Shown: one piece after another, positions 7,752-17,720 of the stretch
Layout of the letters: the number at the start of each line of letters is the position of its first letter
How positions within the stretch are numbered: the first letter of the stretch is position 1
Assembly (NCBI GenBank): GCA_021324415.1
Contig: JAJPJF010000055.1
Coordinates: forward strand, 1-41,646
Source of the DNA: Nostocales cyanobacterium Centralia_MAG_434
Lineage (GTDB): Bacteria > Cyanobacteriota > Cyanobacteriia > Cyanobacteriales > Nostocaceae
Direction: 5' to 3'
Length of the DNA stretch: 41,646 bases
The notes under the pieces: model-generated
The model's input: only the letters and a program-made list of their open reading frames with translations
Databases searched by the model: none
Told to the model about the DNA's origin: nothing
Position numbers and translations under genes: made by a program

Positions 7752-10358
7752 TCACTGATTAAGTTGTCGCCGTGCTGCTTGTAGAATCAATTTTTGCTCG
7801 GCACGGATAATTGCTTGGTACGTTTGTTCAACTGCTTCAGGTTCAACAGAAATGGAAGTGATTCCCCATTGGACGAGCTGCTCAATAATTTCAGGATACA
7901 GTGCTGGTGCTTGACCACATATAGAGCAAGGAATCCCTGCATTAGTTGCCATTTGGATAATTTGGTTGATCGCACTCATCACAGCTGGGTGACGTTCATT
8001 AAATACTGTAGCTAGATGTCCTTGCTCTCGGTCTACCCCCAGTAGCAATTGAGTCAGGTCATTTGTTCCTATAGAAATTCCGTGCACACCTGCTTTCACG
8101 TATTCTGGTAGCAGAAATAAGATGGAAGGCACCTCAGCCATAATCCACAATTGAAACTGGGGCAGTTGGTATAGCATTGCTTGCTCAACTTTTCGTCGGC
8201 AAAAGGAAAACTCTTCCACGGTGCGAACAAAAGGTAACAAGAGCTTGATATTGGTGTACCCTGCTTTTTGAAGAGTGGCTAAAGCCTCTAGTTCTAACTC
8301 AAAAATAGCTGGATTACCGATATAGCTGAAGGTACCGCGTTCGCCCAGAGTCCTTTGTGCTGAAGATTTGAGGCTATGGTTAAACGATAGCAGTTCTTGC
8401 GAACGCCAATCTAAAGACCGATAAAAAACTGGTCGTGGCGCAAAGCCTCGAGCAAATTGCATAATCAGATCACACCAACGCTCCAGAAGTTGTGTTTTAC
8501 GTCCTTCCCAAAGCCAAGTGTTAGGGTGTTTTCCCTCTAAAATGTTTAGTACCATCAGTTCTGAGCGTAACAATCCTACACCATCTACAGGTAACCCTTG
8601 TACTTTTTCAATCAAGTTGGGTTGACTGAGATTAAGCAGCAACTGAGTAGCAATTGTAGGTAAAGAATTTTGGATTGTGAAGTTGGTGTGTGGGTTAGCC
8701 TGTATAGTGGCAGGGGAAAAGTCTGAGTTGGTCTTTCCTGGAGAGCCCATATCTTTGACGAACAAAACTTCGGAGTTTTCTTCTATCGGTGACTGGCGAA
8801 AGGTTTCCCCAACTTGTAGATACCCTTCAGATACCTGGCGTTTTCGCTCTTTGCGTTCGGCTTTGCCTACTTCTGGGTGCTCTTCGGCTAGCTCAGTTGG
8901 GAATATCGACCGGCGGGATTGTGGATTTAGCTCCTTGCCATCATTCAGAAAACTTTGTGTTTTGGATTTTAACTCCTCTAGTTCTCCTACTTGACCAAAG
9001 TCTGACACTCCCTTGGTGACAGGATAAATCTCTCCTTGATCGCCATCAATAAGCAGCCGTTCACCATTTTGAATAATGGTTGTAGCATCAGGAACACTGA
9101 CTACCGCTGGTATACTTAATTCCCTAGCGAGAATGGCAGCATGGCTAGTTAATCCTCCCTGTTCCGTGACAATACCACTAATTTGTTGCAACACAGGTAA
9201 CCAATTAGGCTCAAGCACTGATGCTACTAAAATGGCTCCCTTAGGTATTTGTGCTAGCTGTTGTGAATCAAGGGGATCGACAATAACATAAGCTGGTCCC
9301 ATAACACGCCCTCTAGCAGCTCCCAATCCCTTAATAAGTTGAAAGTTTGGTGCTGGCTCTTGAGAGCTACTCATCTGTGTAATTGTCAGTTTTTTAGTTC
9401 CTGTGGCAGGAATCGTCCACTCTACAACAAAATTTGTACCCAGTTCTTTGACAAGTTGATTTGCCAGATAAATCAGTTGTTGTAGATATTCTTCTGGAAG
9501 AGCATATTGATTTTGTTGAGCTTCTTCTAGAAGTTGGACAACAAGACTCGTATGGGTGTCTGCTGTTAGTATTGGTGCATCTTGCACAGTAGTTTCTGTT
9601 GATGCTACCTCATCAACATGATAAGCTAGCATTTTATTGCCCAGTTGTTGCTCCTTTATAGCACCATTATCAGGCTGAATGTAGTAAACTTCTGGCAAGA
9701 CCTCACCTTTGGTGATCGCTATTCCCAATCCCCAAGTTGCTTGAATCTCCCACTGGTCAGAACTAGCATGAAGTGAGCCACTGGCGATCGCATTCTCCAG
9801 TGGTTGTACTAAAACAGCTAGATGGATTTGTTGCAAGTCAATCCCTGAACGCTGCCAATAAAATAAACTTCTAGCACGAAACAATTCGCTCCAAGTGCAT
9901 TTCAATGCCTGAGTGATCGCTTCTTCATCACATCGACAAAACTGAGATTCTAGTAAACCAGAAAGATTACCACTAGAATATTTTGCGGTTGGTACAGCAA
10001 TAGTTGGTCGCAAGATCAAAAATGCAGACTTTAACTCTCTTGCTGCTTGCAGGATAGTCTTTAAAAGATTTGCTGGTACAGTGGCAGTGATAATTTCCTG
10101 ACGTAGCCGACTAGCAACTTGCTGAAGTTGACGCCAATTGTTAACATCCAAATGCAAGGAAGAATCGGGTAAATCAGCAATTAATGCCTCTGAACTGTTG
10201 AGGTTTTCTAAAAATTCTCGTAAAGCCGCTGCCGAAACTACAAACCCAGGAGCAACCGGGTAGCCGCGCTGAATGAGCCTGCTTAAATGAAATGCTTTAT
10301 CACCTACTTCAGCACGGTTTTGGGGTTTGATTTGGTCAAGCCAGTAGAGTCTGTCCAC
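7752..10358 (-). CDS. Divergent PEP synthase / PEP-utilizing enzyme
   Basis: An 868-residue protein with the three-part plan of phosphoenolpyruvate synthase: an N-terminal ATP-grasp-like region (about 1-340), a swivelling phosphohistidine domain with GGLTSHAAILARE (H406 as phospho-acceptor) and a C-terminal TIM barrel ending in CSICGQAP (C814 at the catalytic Cys). Two features are odd. The usual arginine/serine ATP-binding stretch near 115-135 reads LRPTIAVPTAKYSSG, so ATP use is uncertain. A charged low-complexity segment at about 450-565 replaces a shorter linker and may be a repeat-derived insertion. The start is GTG 10358 with no strong ribosome site. It may make PEP from pyruvate or act on another substrate. 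It is divergent from mgtC; a true ppsA may lie elsewhere. Confidence 0.75.
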   Translation of the reverse strand: MDRLYWLDQIKPQNRAEVGDKAFHLSRLIQRGYPVAPGFVVSAAALREFLENLNSSEALIADLPDSSLHLDVNNWRQLQQVASRLRQEIITATVPANLLKTILQAARELKSAFLILRPTIAVPTAKYSSGNLSGLLESQFCRCDEEAITQALKCTWSELFRARSLFYWQRSGIDLQQIHLAVLVQPLENAIASGSLHASSDQWEIQATWGLGIAITKGEVLPEVYYIQPDNGAIKEQQLGNKMLAYHVDEVASTETTVQDAPILTADTHTSLVVQLLEEAQQNQYALPEEYLQQLIYLANQLVKELGTNFVVEWTIPATGTKKLTITQMSSSQEPAPNFQLIKGLGAARGRVMGPAYVIVDPLDSQQLAQIPKGAILVASVLEPNWLPVLQQISGIVTEQGGLTSHAAILARELSIPAVVSVPDATTIIQNGERLLIDGDQGEIYPVTKGVSDFGQVGELEELKSKTQSFLNDGKELNPQSRRSIFPTELAEEHPEVGKAERKERKRQVSEGYLQVGETFRQSPIEENSEVLFVKDMGSPGKTNSDFSPATIQANPHTNFTIQNSLPTIATQLLLNLSQPNLIEKVQGLPVDGVGLLRSELMVLNILEGKHPNTWLWEGRKTQLLERWCDLIMQFARGFAPRPVFYRSLDWRSQELLSFNHSLKSSAQRTLGERGTFSYIGNPAIFELELEALATLQKAGYTNIKLLLPFVRTVEEFSFCRRKVEQAMLYQLPQFQLWIMAEVPSILFLLPEYVKAGVHGISIGTNDLTQLLLGVDREQGHLATVFNERHPAVMSAINQIIQMATNAGIPCSICGQAPALYPEIIEQLVQWGITSISVEPEAVEQTYQAIIRAEQKLILQAARRQLNQ

Positions 10359-10400
10359 TCAATTTCGTCTGTTATTTGTCTTTTGTTCTTGGTAAGAGTG

Positions 10401-10418
10401 TCCTTTGTCCTTTGTAAC
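10401..10418. repeat. STRR-type repeat TCCTTTGTCCTTTGTAAC, copy 1
   Basis: This 18-bp sequence is identical to 15371-15388. Both copies lie 43-100 bp upstream of minus-strand start codons (10358 and 15271). The inner 7-bp unit TCCTTTG is a cyanobacterial tandem-repeat type. Its position may be chance or may reflect insertion in permissive promoter DNA. Confidence 0.7.
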
Positions 10419-10494
10419 CAATGACCAGTGAATGCCAGTTGGTACAAGCTAGGGAACCTGCCGAACATACAAGCTCCCAACGACTAGGGACGAT

Positions 10495-10540
10495 TTTCAC
10501 TAGTTAAATTTAATTTGTTGATCTACTAAATCTAGTGAAA
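10495..10540. promoter_or_regulatory. Inverted repeat between divergent genes
   Basis: Perfect 9-bp arms TTTCACTAG (10495-10503) and CTAGTGAAA (10532-10540) are 28 nt apart and enclose a short palindrome, TTAAATTTAA (10504-10513). They lie between the divergent PEP-synthase-like and mgtC genes and could be a regulator site or a transcript hairpin. Confidence 0.4.
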
Positions 10541-10634
10541 GCTGAGAGTGCTATGACTAACATTTGTATACTTTGCTATCTTATCTTTCTTCTAGCTCGA
10601 GTTCTATTTTTGTAGTAGATATCAGCTAAAGTAG

Positions 10635-11126
10635 TTGCAGTGTATCTGTTTCTACTTATTCGTATTGTCCAGCATTTACTACCTTGCACCCCACAATTGG
10701 CTCAATATTCTTTTTCGGCTATGCCTTGCTTTGCTAGTTGGAGCAATTATTGGTTGGGAACGTCAACTTAGGCATAAACCAGCTGGTTTAAGAACTCACA
10801 TGCTGGTTAGTCTGGGTTCAGCTATCTTTACCCTTATACCTTTGCAATTAACTGCTACTCAGCCAACTTTTGATGCTTTAAGTCGTGTGATTCAAGGTAT
10901 TGCTGCAGGGGTAGGCTTTCTTGGCGCCGGAGAAATTGTCCGGAACTCTAACGAAGATGATCCAGAGCAACCTGCAATTCACGGGCTCACCTCAGCAGCA
11001 GCTATTTGGGTTTCAGCAGCTTTAGGAATCAGTGCTGGCTGCGGTTTATGGCAATTAGCGCTCATCAGTTCTGTGCTATCCTTATTGGTCCTCAAGGCTT
11101 TAAAAGACTTTGGCAGGAATCATTAA
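10635..11126 (+). CDS. mgtC: MgtC/SapB-family inner membrane protein
   Basis: A protein of up to 163 residues with several hydrophobic helices. The run from FRLCLALLVGAIIGWERQ to the KPAGLRTHMLVSLGSA motif and GVGFLGAGEIVR is the MgtC signature region, followed by GLTSAAAIWVSAALGIS. MgtC proteins are linked to magnesium limitation, acid stress and ATP-synthase inhibition in pathogens; in cyanobacteria the role is not settled. The protein ends soon after the membrane domain and lacks the C-terminal ACT-like domain of Salmonella MgtC. No ATG is available; TTG 10635 is the longest start and TTG 10665 fits family length better. It converges with recF. Confidence 0.85.
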   Translation: MQCICFYLFVLSSIYYLAPHNWLNILFRLCLALLVGAIIGWERQLRHKPAGLRTHMLVSLGSAIFTLIPLQLTATQPTFDALSRVIQGIAAGVGFLGAGEIVRNSNEDDPEQPAIHGLTSAAAIWVSAALGISAGCGLWQLALISSVLSLLVLKALKDFGRNH

Positions 11127-11180
11127 TTAATTCTCCTTCCCTTGTCTCCCTTATCCTTCAACTAGCCAAATGTCTCAGAT

Positions 11181-12314
11181 TTATATTGTGCTGGCATTAG
11201 CCAAAATCTCTCCTGCTTTAACTAAAAGAATCTGGGATGAATCCAACCATTGGGAATCAAAAGAATTTAAATGAGTGGTAGTGATCAACGTTTGAAAGCG
11301 ATCTTGAATGGCATCAAGTAGTTGATTTTGACGGGATGAATCCAGTTCAGCCAAGACATCATCAAGCAATAGCAGGGGTGGTTCTCCAACAACTTCTTCA
11401 ATAAGTTGCAATTCGGCTAGTTTTAAAGCTAGTACTAGAGTTCGTTGTTGACCTTGAGAACCATATTGACGAGCGGGGGTATAGTTGATGGTCAACTCGA
11501 CTTCATCACGATGGGGACCGACAAGGGTAGTACCTTGGTATAACTCAGCAACAGATCTTTGTTGAATCTTTTCTAAAAAATTTTGTTGTACTTGTTCAGG
11601 GTTGCTTTGTTCTAAAGGGATATTCGGGGAGTACTTAACTTGTAGAATCTCTGTTCTACCACTGATATTCGTGTGCCAATTGCTAGCAATAGGAGCCAAT
11701 CGTTTGATAGCGCGATCGCGTCGTCTAATCACCCTTGTACCTGCTGTCGCTAATTGTGCATCCCATATAGCCAATTCAGAATGTAAAGCCGTCGGATCTT
11801 TTGTCTCTACATTGCGTTTTAAAAAAGCATTGCGTTGCCGCAACACTTGGTTATACTGCTGCAAAATATGGGCGTAAACTGGTTCGAGTTGGATTAAGAG
11901 TGTATCTAGCCAATTACGGCGACCTTCAGGACCACCACGCACAAGATCCAAATCCAAACTAGAAAATTGTACGGCATTGAGAACACCCAGAAAGTCCATC
12001 TGACGCCGAAAATTTTCACCATTGAGCGCAACAGTGCGGCGACCATTACGACGTAGGGTTAAACTTAGTTCGCTAACGCCAGCTTGTCGTGCTACTTTAG
12101 CACAGAGCATAGCGACCTCTTCCCCTTCTCGAACTAAATCACGATCACGTGACACACGATGCGATCGCAATGTTGCCAGCAATTCTACAGCCTCCAACAA
12201 ATTTGACTTTCCCTGAGCGTTATTACCAACCAAAATCGTCTTAGGAGCAGTAAAGTTAACCTGCTGTTCTTTGTAGTTGCGAAACTGTCGCAGGAGAAGG
12301 GTTTGGAGGAACAT
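11181..12314 (-). CDS. recF: DNA replication and repair protein RecF
   Basis: A 377-residue SMC-like ATPase that binds gapped DNA and, with RecO and RecR, loads RecA during recombinational gap repair. The N-terminus [14 protein letters not shown] and Walker A stretch [14 protein letters not shown] are classic. Near the C-terminus are the signature region [18 protein letters not shown] and the Walker B/D-loop [16 protein letters not shown]. The start is ATG 12314: an open frame extends another 124 codons upstream, but that part only reads the end of the ATPase gene in another frame. It starts 11 bp after the ATPase stop on the same strand, so the two are probably cotranscribed. It is not next to dnaA/dnaN/gyrB, as is usual in cyanobacteria. 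Confidence 0.95.
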   Translation of the reverse strand: MFLQTLLLRQFRNYKEQQVNFTAPKTILVGNNAQGKSNLLEAVELLATLRSHRVSRDRDLVREGEEVAMLCAKVARQAGVSELSLTLRRNGRRTVALNGENFRRQMDFLGVLNAVQFSSLDLDLVRGGPEGRRNWLDTLLIQLEPVYAHILQQYNQVLRQRNAFLKRNVETKDPTALHSELAIWDAQLATAGTRVIRRRDRAIKRLAPIASNWHTNISGRTEILQVKYSPNIPLEQSNPEQVQQNFLEKIQQRSVAELYQGTTLVGPHRDEVELTINYTPARQYGSQGQQRTLVLALKLAELQLIEEVVGEPPLLLLDDVLAELDSSRQNQLLDAIQDRFQTLITTTHLNSFDSQWLDSSQILLVKAGEILANASTI

Positions 12315-12325
12315 AAAAAAGTTAT

Positions 12326-15271
12326 CTACACGTTTTTCTTGCCCATCAACCGAAAGAGTAACTTCTCCATTTCGATCCAGACAAACATCAAGGCGCTGAA
12401 ACCAAAACAAATTGCCAACTCTATTGGACTGAGCCAGTGGGTGCCAAAGAAAGCTCGTAAGGGTGAGACATAAACGAGCATGAGTTGCAAAACTGTTGTA
12501 AGAATTACAGATCCTAGCACATAGGGATTTGACAAGGGATTCATCTCTATTGTCAGTCGAGAATTGGAGCGAATGGCTAGTGCATGACCCATTTGGGCAA
12601 CACATAAGGCAGTGAATACCATTGTCTTCCAACGTTCCGGATCTAGTCCTGGACCTGTGACAATTTGAACATGATGATAAGCCCACTCCATGAGAATAAT
12701 CGTGATGATAGCAAAGATGATACCAATACGGATGATGTAAGAACCTAAACCCCTTGCAAAAATACTTTCACGAGGGCTAAATGGGGGACGTTTCATCACA
12801 TCTGGTTCAGCAGGTTCTATTGCCAATGCCAATGCTGGTAAACCATCTGTCACCAGATTCATCCACAGAATTTGTAGTGGAGTGAGGGGAACACCTCCCG
12901 TAGGCAACAAGATTGGTGCTGCTGCAATAGTGAGAACCTCACCAATATTACTACCTAGGATGTATTTGATAAAGCGACGAATATTTGTATAAACAACTCT
13001 ACCTTCTTTGGTAGCAGCAACAATAGTGGCAAAGTTATCGTCAAGCAGTACCATATCACTGGCTTCTTTGCTCACGTCTGTGCCAGTAATACCCATCGCA
13101 ATGCCAATATCCGCTTGTTTGAGGGCTGGAGCATCATTGACCCCGTCGCCTGTCATGGCTACAAATTTGCCTCGACGTTGTAGTGCTTGAACAATTCGCA
13201 GTTTATGTTCAGGAGCCACTCTAGCATAAATACTCACTGAATCTACGTTTTGTTCTAGCTCTTGGTCACTCATGCGTTGCAATTCCTGACCAGAAAGAAC
13301 GAGATCATCAACTTGAGCAATACCTAAATCAATGGCGATCGCTTGTGCAGTTAACTGGTGGTCACCCGTGATCATCACTGGTCGAATTCCTGCTTCCCGA
13401 CACTCCTGCACTGCTTTTCTAACCTCTGGACGTGGTGCATCTAGCATTCCCACTAATCCCAGCCAAACTAAGTCTTGCTCAAATATCTCATGAGAGTCTT
13501 CTCGAGGAATTTCATTGAGAGGTTTGTAAGCGAAACCCAGGACTCGTAGACCATTAGCTGCCATTTTGTCATTTTGTGCTAAGATGCTCAGGCGTTGCTG
13601 ATCCGTTAACAGAATGATGTCAGTTCCCACATAAATATGTGTGCAACGTGCTAACGTTAACTCTGGAGATCCTTTTGTAAACATTAAGTAACTTTCAGAT
13701 TTCAATAAGTTACTGAGCACAGGATCTACTGTTGTTAATGGCGAGATGCCTGTCTCGACTTCCTCGACCTGGCAAATCACACTCATCCGCTTGCGTTCTG
13801 AAGAAAAAGGAAATTCAGAAACACGTGGTAATTTGCTGTTCCACTGATCCTGTTCAATTCCTCCTTTTGCTGCTAGTACAATGAGTGCACCTTCTGTTGG
13901 ATCTCCGATAATCTTCCATTCTCCTGCTTCTTGTTGCAGTACAGAATCATTACATAAAGCACAAGCAACCAACAGTACTTGTAATTCTAGATAATCTTGT
14001 GGTTCAATTTGTTGTCCTTGAAGCTGAAACTCGCCTGTGGGAGTGTAACCAGAACCTGTCACTCTAAACAAGTTGTTCTGGGAGCTTTCCAAAGATTGGT
14101 AGAGGGTATGGTTAGCTGGAACTTCTAAATCCCTACTACCAATAGAAACAGGTGCTGAAACCTTGGTACAAACGGATTGCACCACCATCTTGTTCTGAGT
14201 CAAAGTACCAGTTTTATCAGAACAAATGGTGGAGACAGAACCAAGGGTTTCTACAGCTGGTAGTTTGCGAATCAAGGCATGCTGACGTACCATACGCTGA
14301 GTTCCCAAAGCCAAGGCGACAGTGATGACTGCGGGTAAACCCTCTGGAACAACAGCGACTGCCATACTTAAAGAAACCTCCAAGAGTTCTTGGATTTCGC
14401 TCAAACCTCCTGTACGGAGAATGCCACCTCCCACAACAAGTGCTACTAGGATCAAAGAACTTGTCACCAAGACTTTACCCAGTTGATCCATCCGTTGCTG
14501 CAACGGTGTAGGCTCGTTTTCTACTGCCTGTAACATAGCAGCGATTTGCCCTAGTTCGGTGCGCATCCCCGTGTTGGTCACTAGAACTTTGGCTCGTCCT
14601 TGGAGAACCTCAGTACCTTGAAAGACTAAATTGATGCGATCGCCCAATCCTGTTTGTTCCGGCAAACAAATTTCTACTTGTTTGTTAACTGCTTCAGCTT
14701 CACCTGTCAGTGCTGACTCTCGTACCTGCAAGTTAGACTGTTCTACCAAGCGTCCATCTGCTGCTATGTGCACTCCTGCTTCCAAGAGCATAATATCTCC
14801 TGGCACAAGGTTCTTGGCTTCCACCTCCATTAATTTACCGTCGCGTATAACTCGTACATTAGGAGAAGCCAGTTTTTTCAGTGCTGCTAGGGCTTTTTCT
14901 GCACGACTTTCTTGGACATAGCCAAGGATGCCGTTGAGGATAACGATCGCTAAGATAGCGATCGTATCTTTGAAGGGCATTTCACCCTTTGCTAGCTTCT
15001 GTTGCCAATTGAGTAGGTCTAACACCCCAGAAACTATAGCTACAGCAATCAGCATCAATAACATCACATTCTTAAATTGGTCCAGCAGCATTTCTAGGGC
15101 ACTGCGTCCACTTGTGTCCTCTAGTTCGTTTGGACCATATTTTTGCAACCGCAGTTGTACTTCTGGAAGCGGCAATCCACTGTCTGCATTTGTCGAAAGC
15201 AGTTCTAGTGCTTCATCCACTTTTAAGCTATGCCAAACAACGGTTGAATCAAGTAGAGAGTTAGCAGACAT
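12326..15271 (-). CDS. Ca2+-type (P2A) cation-transporting ATPase
   Basis: A 981-residue P-type ATPase, probably pumping Ca2+ out across the plasma membrane. Visible motifs are the actuator [11 protein letters not shown] (about 187-197), phosphorylation site DKTGTLT with D352, [10 protein letters not shown] in the nucleotide/P domain and [21 protein letters not shown]-type calcium ligands are kept: E310 in VVPEGLPAV (M4), N and E in GSNIGEV (M5) and N, T, D in NLVTDGLPA (M6), which favours Ca2+ over Mn2+ or Na+. Length is close to SERCA (about 1000), and the PacL-type pump of Synechococcus is the nearest described relative I know. The start is ATG 15271. recF follows 11 bp downstream. Confidence 0.9.
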   Translation of the reverse strand: MSANSLLDSTVVWHSLKVDEALELLSTNADSGLPLPEVQLRLQKYGPNELEDTSGRSALEMLLDQFKNVMLLMLIAVAIVSGVLDLLNWQQKLAKGEMPFKDTIAILAIVILNGILGYVQESRAEKALAALKKLASPNVRVIRDGKLMEVEAKNLVPGDIMLLEAGVHIAADGRLVEQSNLQVRESALTGEAEAVNKQVEICLPEQTGLGDRINLVFQGTEVLQGRAKVLVTNTGMRTELGQIAAMLQAVENEPTPLQQRMDQLGKVLVTSSLILVALVVGGGILRTGGLSEIQELLEVSLSMAVAVVPEGLPAVITVALALGTQRMVRQHALIRKLPAVETLGSVSTICSDKTGTLTQNKMVVQSVCTKVSAPVSIGSRDLEVPANHTLYQSLESSQNNLFRVTGSGYTPTGEFQLQGQQIEPQDYLELQVLLVACALCNDSVLQQEAGEWKIIGDPTEGALIVLAAKGGIEQDQWNSKLPRVSEFPFSSERKRMSVICQVEEVETGISPLTTVDPVLSNLLKSESYLMFTKGSPELTLARCTHIYVGTDIILLTDQQRLSILAQNDKMAANGLRVLGFAYKPLNEIPREDSHEIFEQDLVWLGLVGMLDAPRPEVRKAVQECREAGIRPVMITGDHQLTAQAIAIDLGIAQVDDLVLSGQELQRMSDQELEQNVDSVSIYARVAPEHKLRIVQALQRRGKFVAMTGDGVNDAPALKQADIGIAMGITGTDVSKEASDMVLLDDNFATIVAATKEGRVVYTNIRRFIKYILGSNIGEVLTIAAAPILLPTGGVPLTPLQILWMNLVTDGLPALALAIEPAEPDVMKRPPFSPRESIFARGLGSYIIRIGIIFAIITIILMEWAYHHVQIVTGPGLDPERWKTMVFTALCVAQMGHALAIRSNSRLTIEMNPLSNPYVLGSVILTTVLQLMLVYVSPLRAFFGTHWLSPIELAICFGFSALMFVWIEMEKLLFRLMGKKNV

Positions 15272-15370
15272 TGTGTGGTTTACAGCAAATGGTTACAGAA
15301 TTTAATCATAGTTGAGTGATAGCTGAAAAAATATCAAATAAAATTACAGCTATTTGTCGTTTTTCTTCGG

Positions 15371-15388
15371 TCCTTTGTCCTTTGTAAC
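15371..15388. repeat. STRR-type repeat TCCTTTGTCCTTTGTAAC, copy 2
   Basis: Identical over 18 bp to 10401-10418. It lies 100 bp upstream of the ATPase start codon. Confidence 0.7.
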
Positions 15389-15667
15389 TAATAACAAAGA
15401 ACAACTCAACTAGTTAACTGTATTTGTACTGTCATATTTAAATGGTAACTCTTGTGTTAATGAGAAGCGGCATAACCACCAGGAATCACTAGCAACTAGC
15501 TCTAACTGACAAGATACGTGCTATTACTACTTAAGAATAATTTCATAACATAAAATTATATTGATAATAATTATGAGTAATCAAGAAGCGAAAATGTATT
15601 CTGGCTTTAAAGGAGGATGTCTCTTGAAGTCAAAAATGCCATGCTATAAACATAGCCTTTCAGCGGG

Positions 15668-15802
15668 ATGCAAAGTGGCAGTGTGGTGAAGCAGCATCTC
15701 ATCAGACCACGGCAATTTGTGATTCTTCCCTTCTCAATCACTCAAAACCTGGGCAAATACCTACTTGGTGCCGCTGAGAATGACAAACCATACCTTGGCT
15801 AA
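15668..15802 (+). CDS. Possible small protein, 44 residues
   Basis: An ATG frame of 44 codons beginning MQSGSVVKQHLIRPRQFV and ending ENDKPYLG. Composition is protein-like, with mixed charges and a hydrophobic middle (VILPFSI), but it lacks a good ribosome site: the strong AAAGGAGG at 15609-15616 is too far upstream and instead faces another frame of 21 codons (TTG 15624). I recognise no homologue. It may be chance or the remnant of a longer gene. It sits 84 bp before the transglutaminase gene on the same strand. Confidence 0.2.
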   Translation: MQSGSVVKQHLIRPRQFVILPFSITQNLGKYLLGAAENDKPYLG

Positions 15803-15886
15803 ACATTTCAGACATCTTCTCCTCTTGGAATAGCTTCCTTCTGATCTCAGACAAGCTAGACCATTAAGTAAATAATTAAGCTTAAT

Positions 15887-17557
15887 ATGACTTCTACCAT
15901 CCTTAATTTTCAAAATAACCTGATGTTGGCGCAAAAGACAATTCGACCGTTTGGATCTGCTGCTCTAAGTGGGATCGCTTTCATTAAAGATACACTCATC
16001 GCTATAGATACAGTTAAAGGACATCTATTGCAAATCGATCCTGAAACAGACAATACCAAAATTATCAATACTCATCAAGTCAGAGAATTTACGGATGTTA
16101 CAGGTATAGCCATTTGGGAAGACACCCTTTGGGTGACAAGAGATAATAGTGTTTATTTATGCAAATTCAATTCTCTAGGTCTAGAGCATTTTGTGACTTT
16201 ACCTTACACTGCTGACGGTATTGCTGTTTGGGAATCAACAATCTACGTGAGTTGCGAAAAGCTAGGTAGCATTCTCATTTTTGACCGCGATACACGAAAA
16301 CAAATTACCAAGTTTTATGCTCCTGGGTTAGGGGTGGAAAATTTGGCAGTCAGTGAAGAAACCCTCTGGGTTTGTGACTCGCTTGAACAAACAGTTTACT
16401 CTCTTGACAGAGCAACAGGGGAAGTCCAATTCAGTGTATTGACGCCGTTTGAATCTCCTACAGGAATAGCAATACATAAAAATACCCAAACAGGCGAAGA
16501 AACTTTATACGTTGCTTATGCTTCCGAAGAACCTTACATCCGTGATAATCCCAATGCAGATCCAAACCATGAATTGACTTACCGCGATCGCACCTTTATC
16601 CATCCGCTACATTACTACTACGATCCAAAGAACCGCTACGCCCTCTCTAATGGCTATCTTGTTGAAATGTCTTATGTTGAGGAAATTTCACCGTTAGAAG
16701 AGGTTTATTTAACAGATGTAGAATGGCAAATAGCTTTGCCATCCGAAACTGACCGCCAAAAGGTCAAGCATGTTGAGCCTGTTGGTCTACCTTTTACCGA
16801 ACGAGTTGTAGACGGTCAACGTGTAGCAGTCTTTAAATTTGATACTCTAGTTCCAGGAGAACGGCATTTGTTTGGGTGGAAAGCGATTTTGGAAGTCCGA
16901 GGCATAAAATATCGCCTCACACCCAAAGATGTGGAAGATGTTGACGACATCCCCTTAGAATTTCAATCTCGCTACTTAGTGGATGATGATGACTTGGCAA
17001 TGGATACTGAGACTGTTCGTCATGCTGCTAGTGAAGCAATTGGTAATGAAACTAACATACTGCGGAAGATGTACAGTATCCGCAACTATGTTTATGATCA
17101 GTTGTCCTATGGTATTAAACCTCACATTGATACCCCAGATATCGTTTTAGATCGGGGTGTAGGTTCCTGTGGAGAATATGTAGGCGTTTTGCTTGCCTTG
17201 TGCCGTTTAAATGGTATCCCTTGTCGCACTGTTGGTCGCTATAAATGTCCTCCTTATGCTGAATATCAGCATGTTCCTCTACAACCAGACTTTAATCATG
17301 TTTGGCTAGAGTTCTATATCCCTGGTGTTGGCTGGTTACCAATGGAATCAAATCCTGATGATTTGGGGAATGGTGGACCTTATCCGACACGATTTTTTAT
17401 GGGCTTGTGCTGGTATCACATTGAAATCGGCAAAGGAATTCCTTTTGAGGTTTTAATTAGTAAAGGTGAACGCTTGACAAAAGAAGAACTCTCAATTGGT
17501 GAGTTGGCGATCAATCACATTCGGTTTACCATTCTCCAAGAATTAGAGCATTTTTGA
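15887..17557 (+). CDS. Transglutaminase-like cysteine protease fold protein with N-terminal beta-propeller-like region
   Basis: A 556-residue protein without a clear signal peptide. Residues about 20-215 form repeated strands (GIAIWEDTLWV, GIAVWESTIYV, NLAVSEETLWV, GIAIHKN) typical of an NHL/SMP-30-like beta-propeller. Residues about 385-500 are a transglutaminase-like domain with catalytic C428 in GVGSCGEY and H471 in FNHVWLEFYIPGVGWLP; the third residue, usually Asp, appears as E487 or a nearby polar residue. Such domains act as proteases, amidases or transglutaminases, and no substrate is implied here. ATG 15887 has only a weak ribosome site. A terminator hairpin follows. The neighbours are divergent or convergent, so it is monocistronic. 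Confidence 0.8.
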   Translation: MTSTILNFQNNLMLAQKTIRPFGSAALSGIAFIKDTLIAIDTVKGHLLQIDPETDNTKIINTHQVREFTDVTGIAIWEDTLWVTRDNSVYLCKFNSLGLEHFVTLPYTADGIAVWESTIYVSCEKLGSILIFDRDTRKQITKFYAPGLGVENLAVSEETLWVCDSLEQTVYSLDRATGEVQFSVLTPFESPTGIAIHKNTQTGEETLYVAYASEEPYIRDNPNADPNHELTYRDRTFIHPLHYYYDPKNRYALSNGYLVEMSYVEEISPLEEVYLTDVEWQIALPSETDRQKVKHVEPVGLPFTERVVDGQRVAVFKFDTLVPGERHLFGWKAILEVRGIKYRLTPKDVEDVDDIPLEFQSRYLVDDDDLAMDTETVRHAASEAIGNETNILRKMYSIRNYVYDQLSYGIKPHIDTPDIVLDRGVGSCGEYVGVLLALCRLNGIPCRTVGRYKCPPYAEYQHVPLQPDFNHVWLEFYIPGVGWLPMESNPDDLGNGGPYPTRFFMGLCWYHIEIGKGIPFEVLISKGERLTKEELSIGELAINHIRFTILQELEHF

Positions 17558-17589
17558 GCAAAAACAACTTGTCGTAGTTTAGGGTAGTG

Positions 17590-17632
17590 TAACGCGCCAT
17601 GATTTATGGGCTTGGTGCGTTATGAACTTTTT
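17590..17632 (+). terminator. Intrinsic terminator after the transglutaminase gene
   Basis: Stem TAACGCGCCA (17590-17599) with TGGTGCGTTA (17613-17622), one G-T wobble, then a T-run at 17628-17632. It closes the plus-strand gene before the convergent PIN-like gene. Confidence 0.8.
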
Positions 17633-17720
17633 GACACTCCCTCTCCATGTCTAGAAAGCTGACCTTTGCTTCTTTACTTATGCGATTTCTTACCGATTGC
17701 TTAATTTCTTAACTTGAGTT

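Larger units (their letters stand above)
15272..15886. other. 615-bp divergent intergenic region
   Basis: This lies between the ATPase (minus) and the transglutaminase gene (plus). It contains an STRR copy, an AT-rich stretch (15540-15590), an AAAGGAGG ribosome-site-like run (15609-15616) and a possible 44-codon frame listed separately. The arms GTGGT and ACCAC flank a possible hairpin in 15680-15715. No RNA family was recognised. Confidence 0.5.

Noticed and set aside
8677-9019. Plus-strand frames of 76-105 codons opposite the PEP-synthase-like gene
   Set aside because: They are antisense shadows in a region with few stops; the minus-strand gene has clear domain motifs.
12315-12686. In-frame 124-codon upstream extension of recF
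   Set aside because: It reads the 3' end of the ATPase gene in another frame, is Cys/Ser-rich and unlike RecF; ATG 12314 gives the conserved N-terminus.
15767-15779. GGTGCCGCTGAGA, resembling part of a TPP riboswitch
   Set aside because: The required second conserved stretch (the CCTGAT...TAATACCAGCG type) is absent and the downstream gene has no thiamine link.
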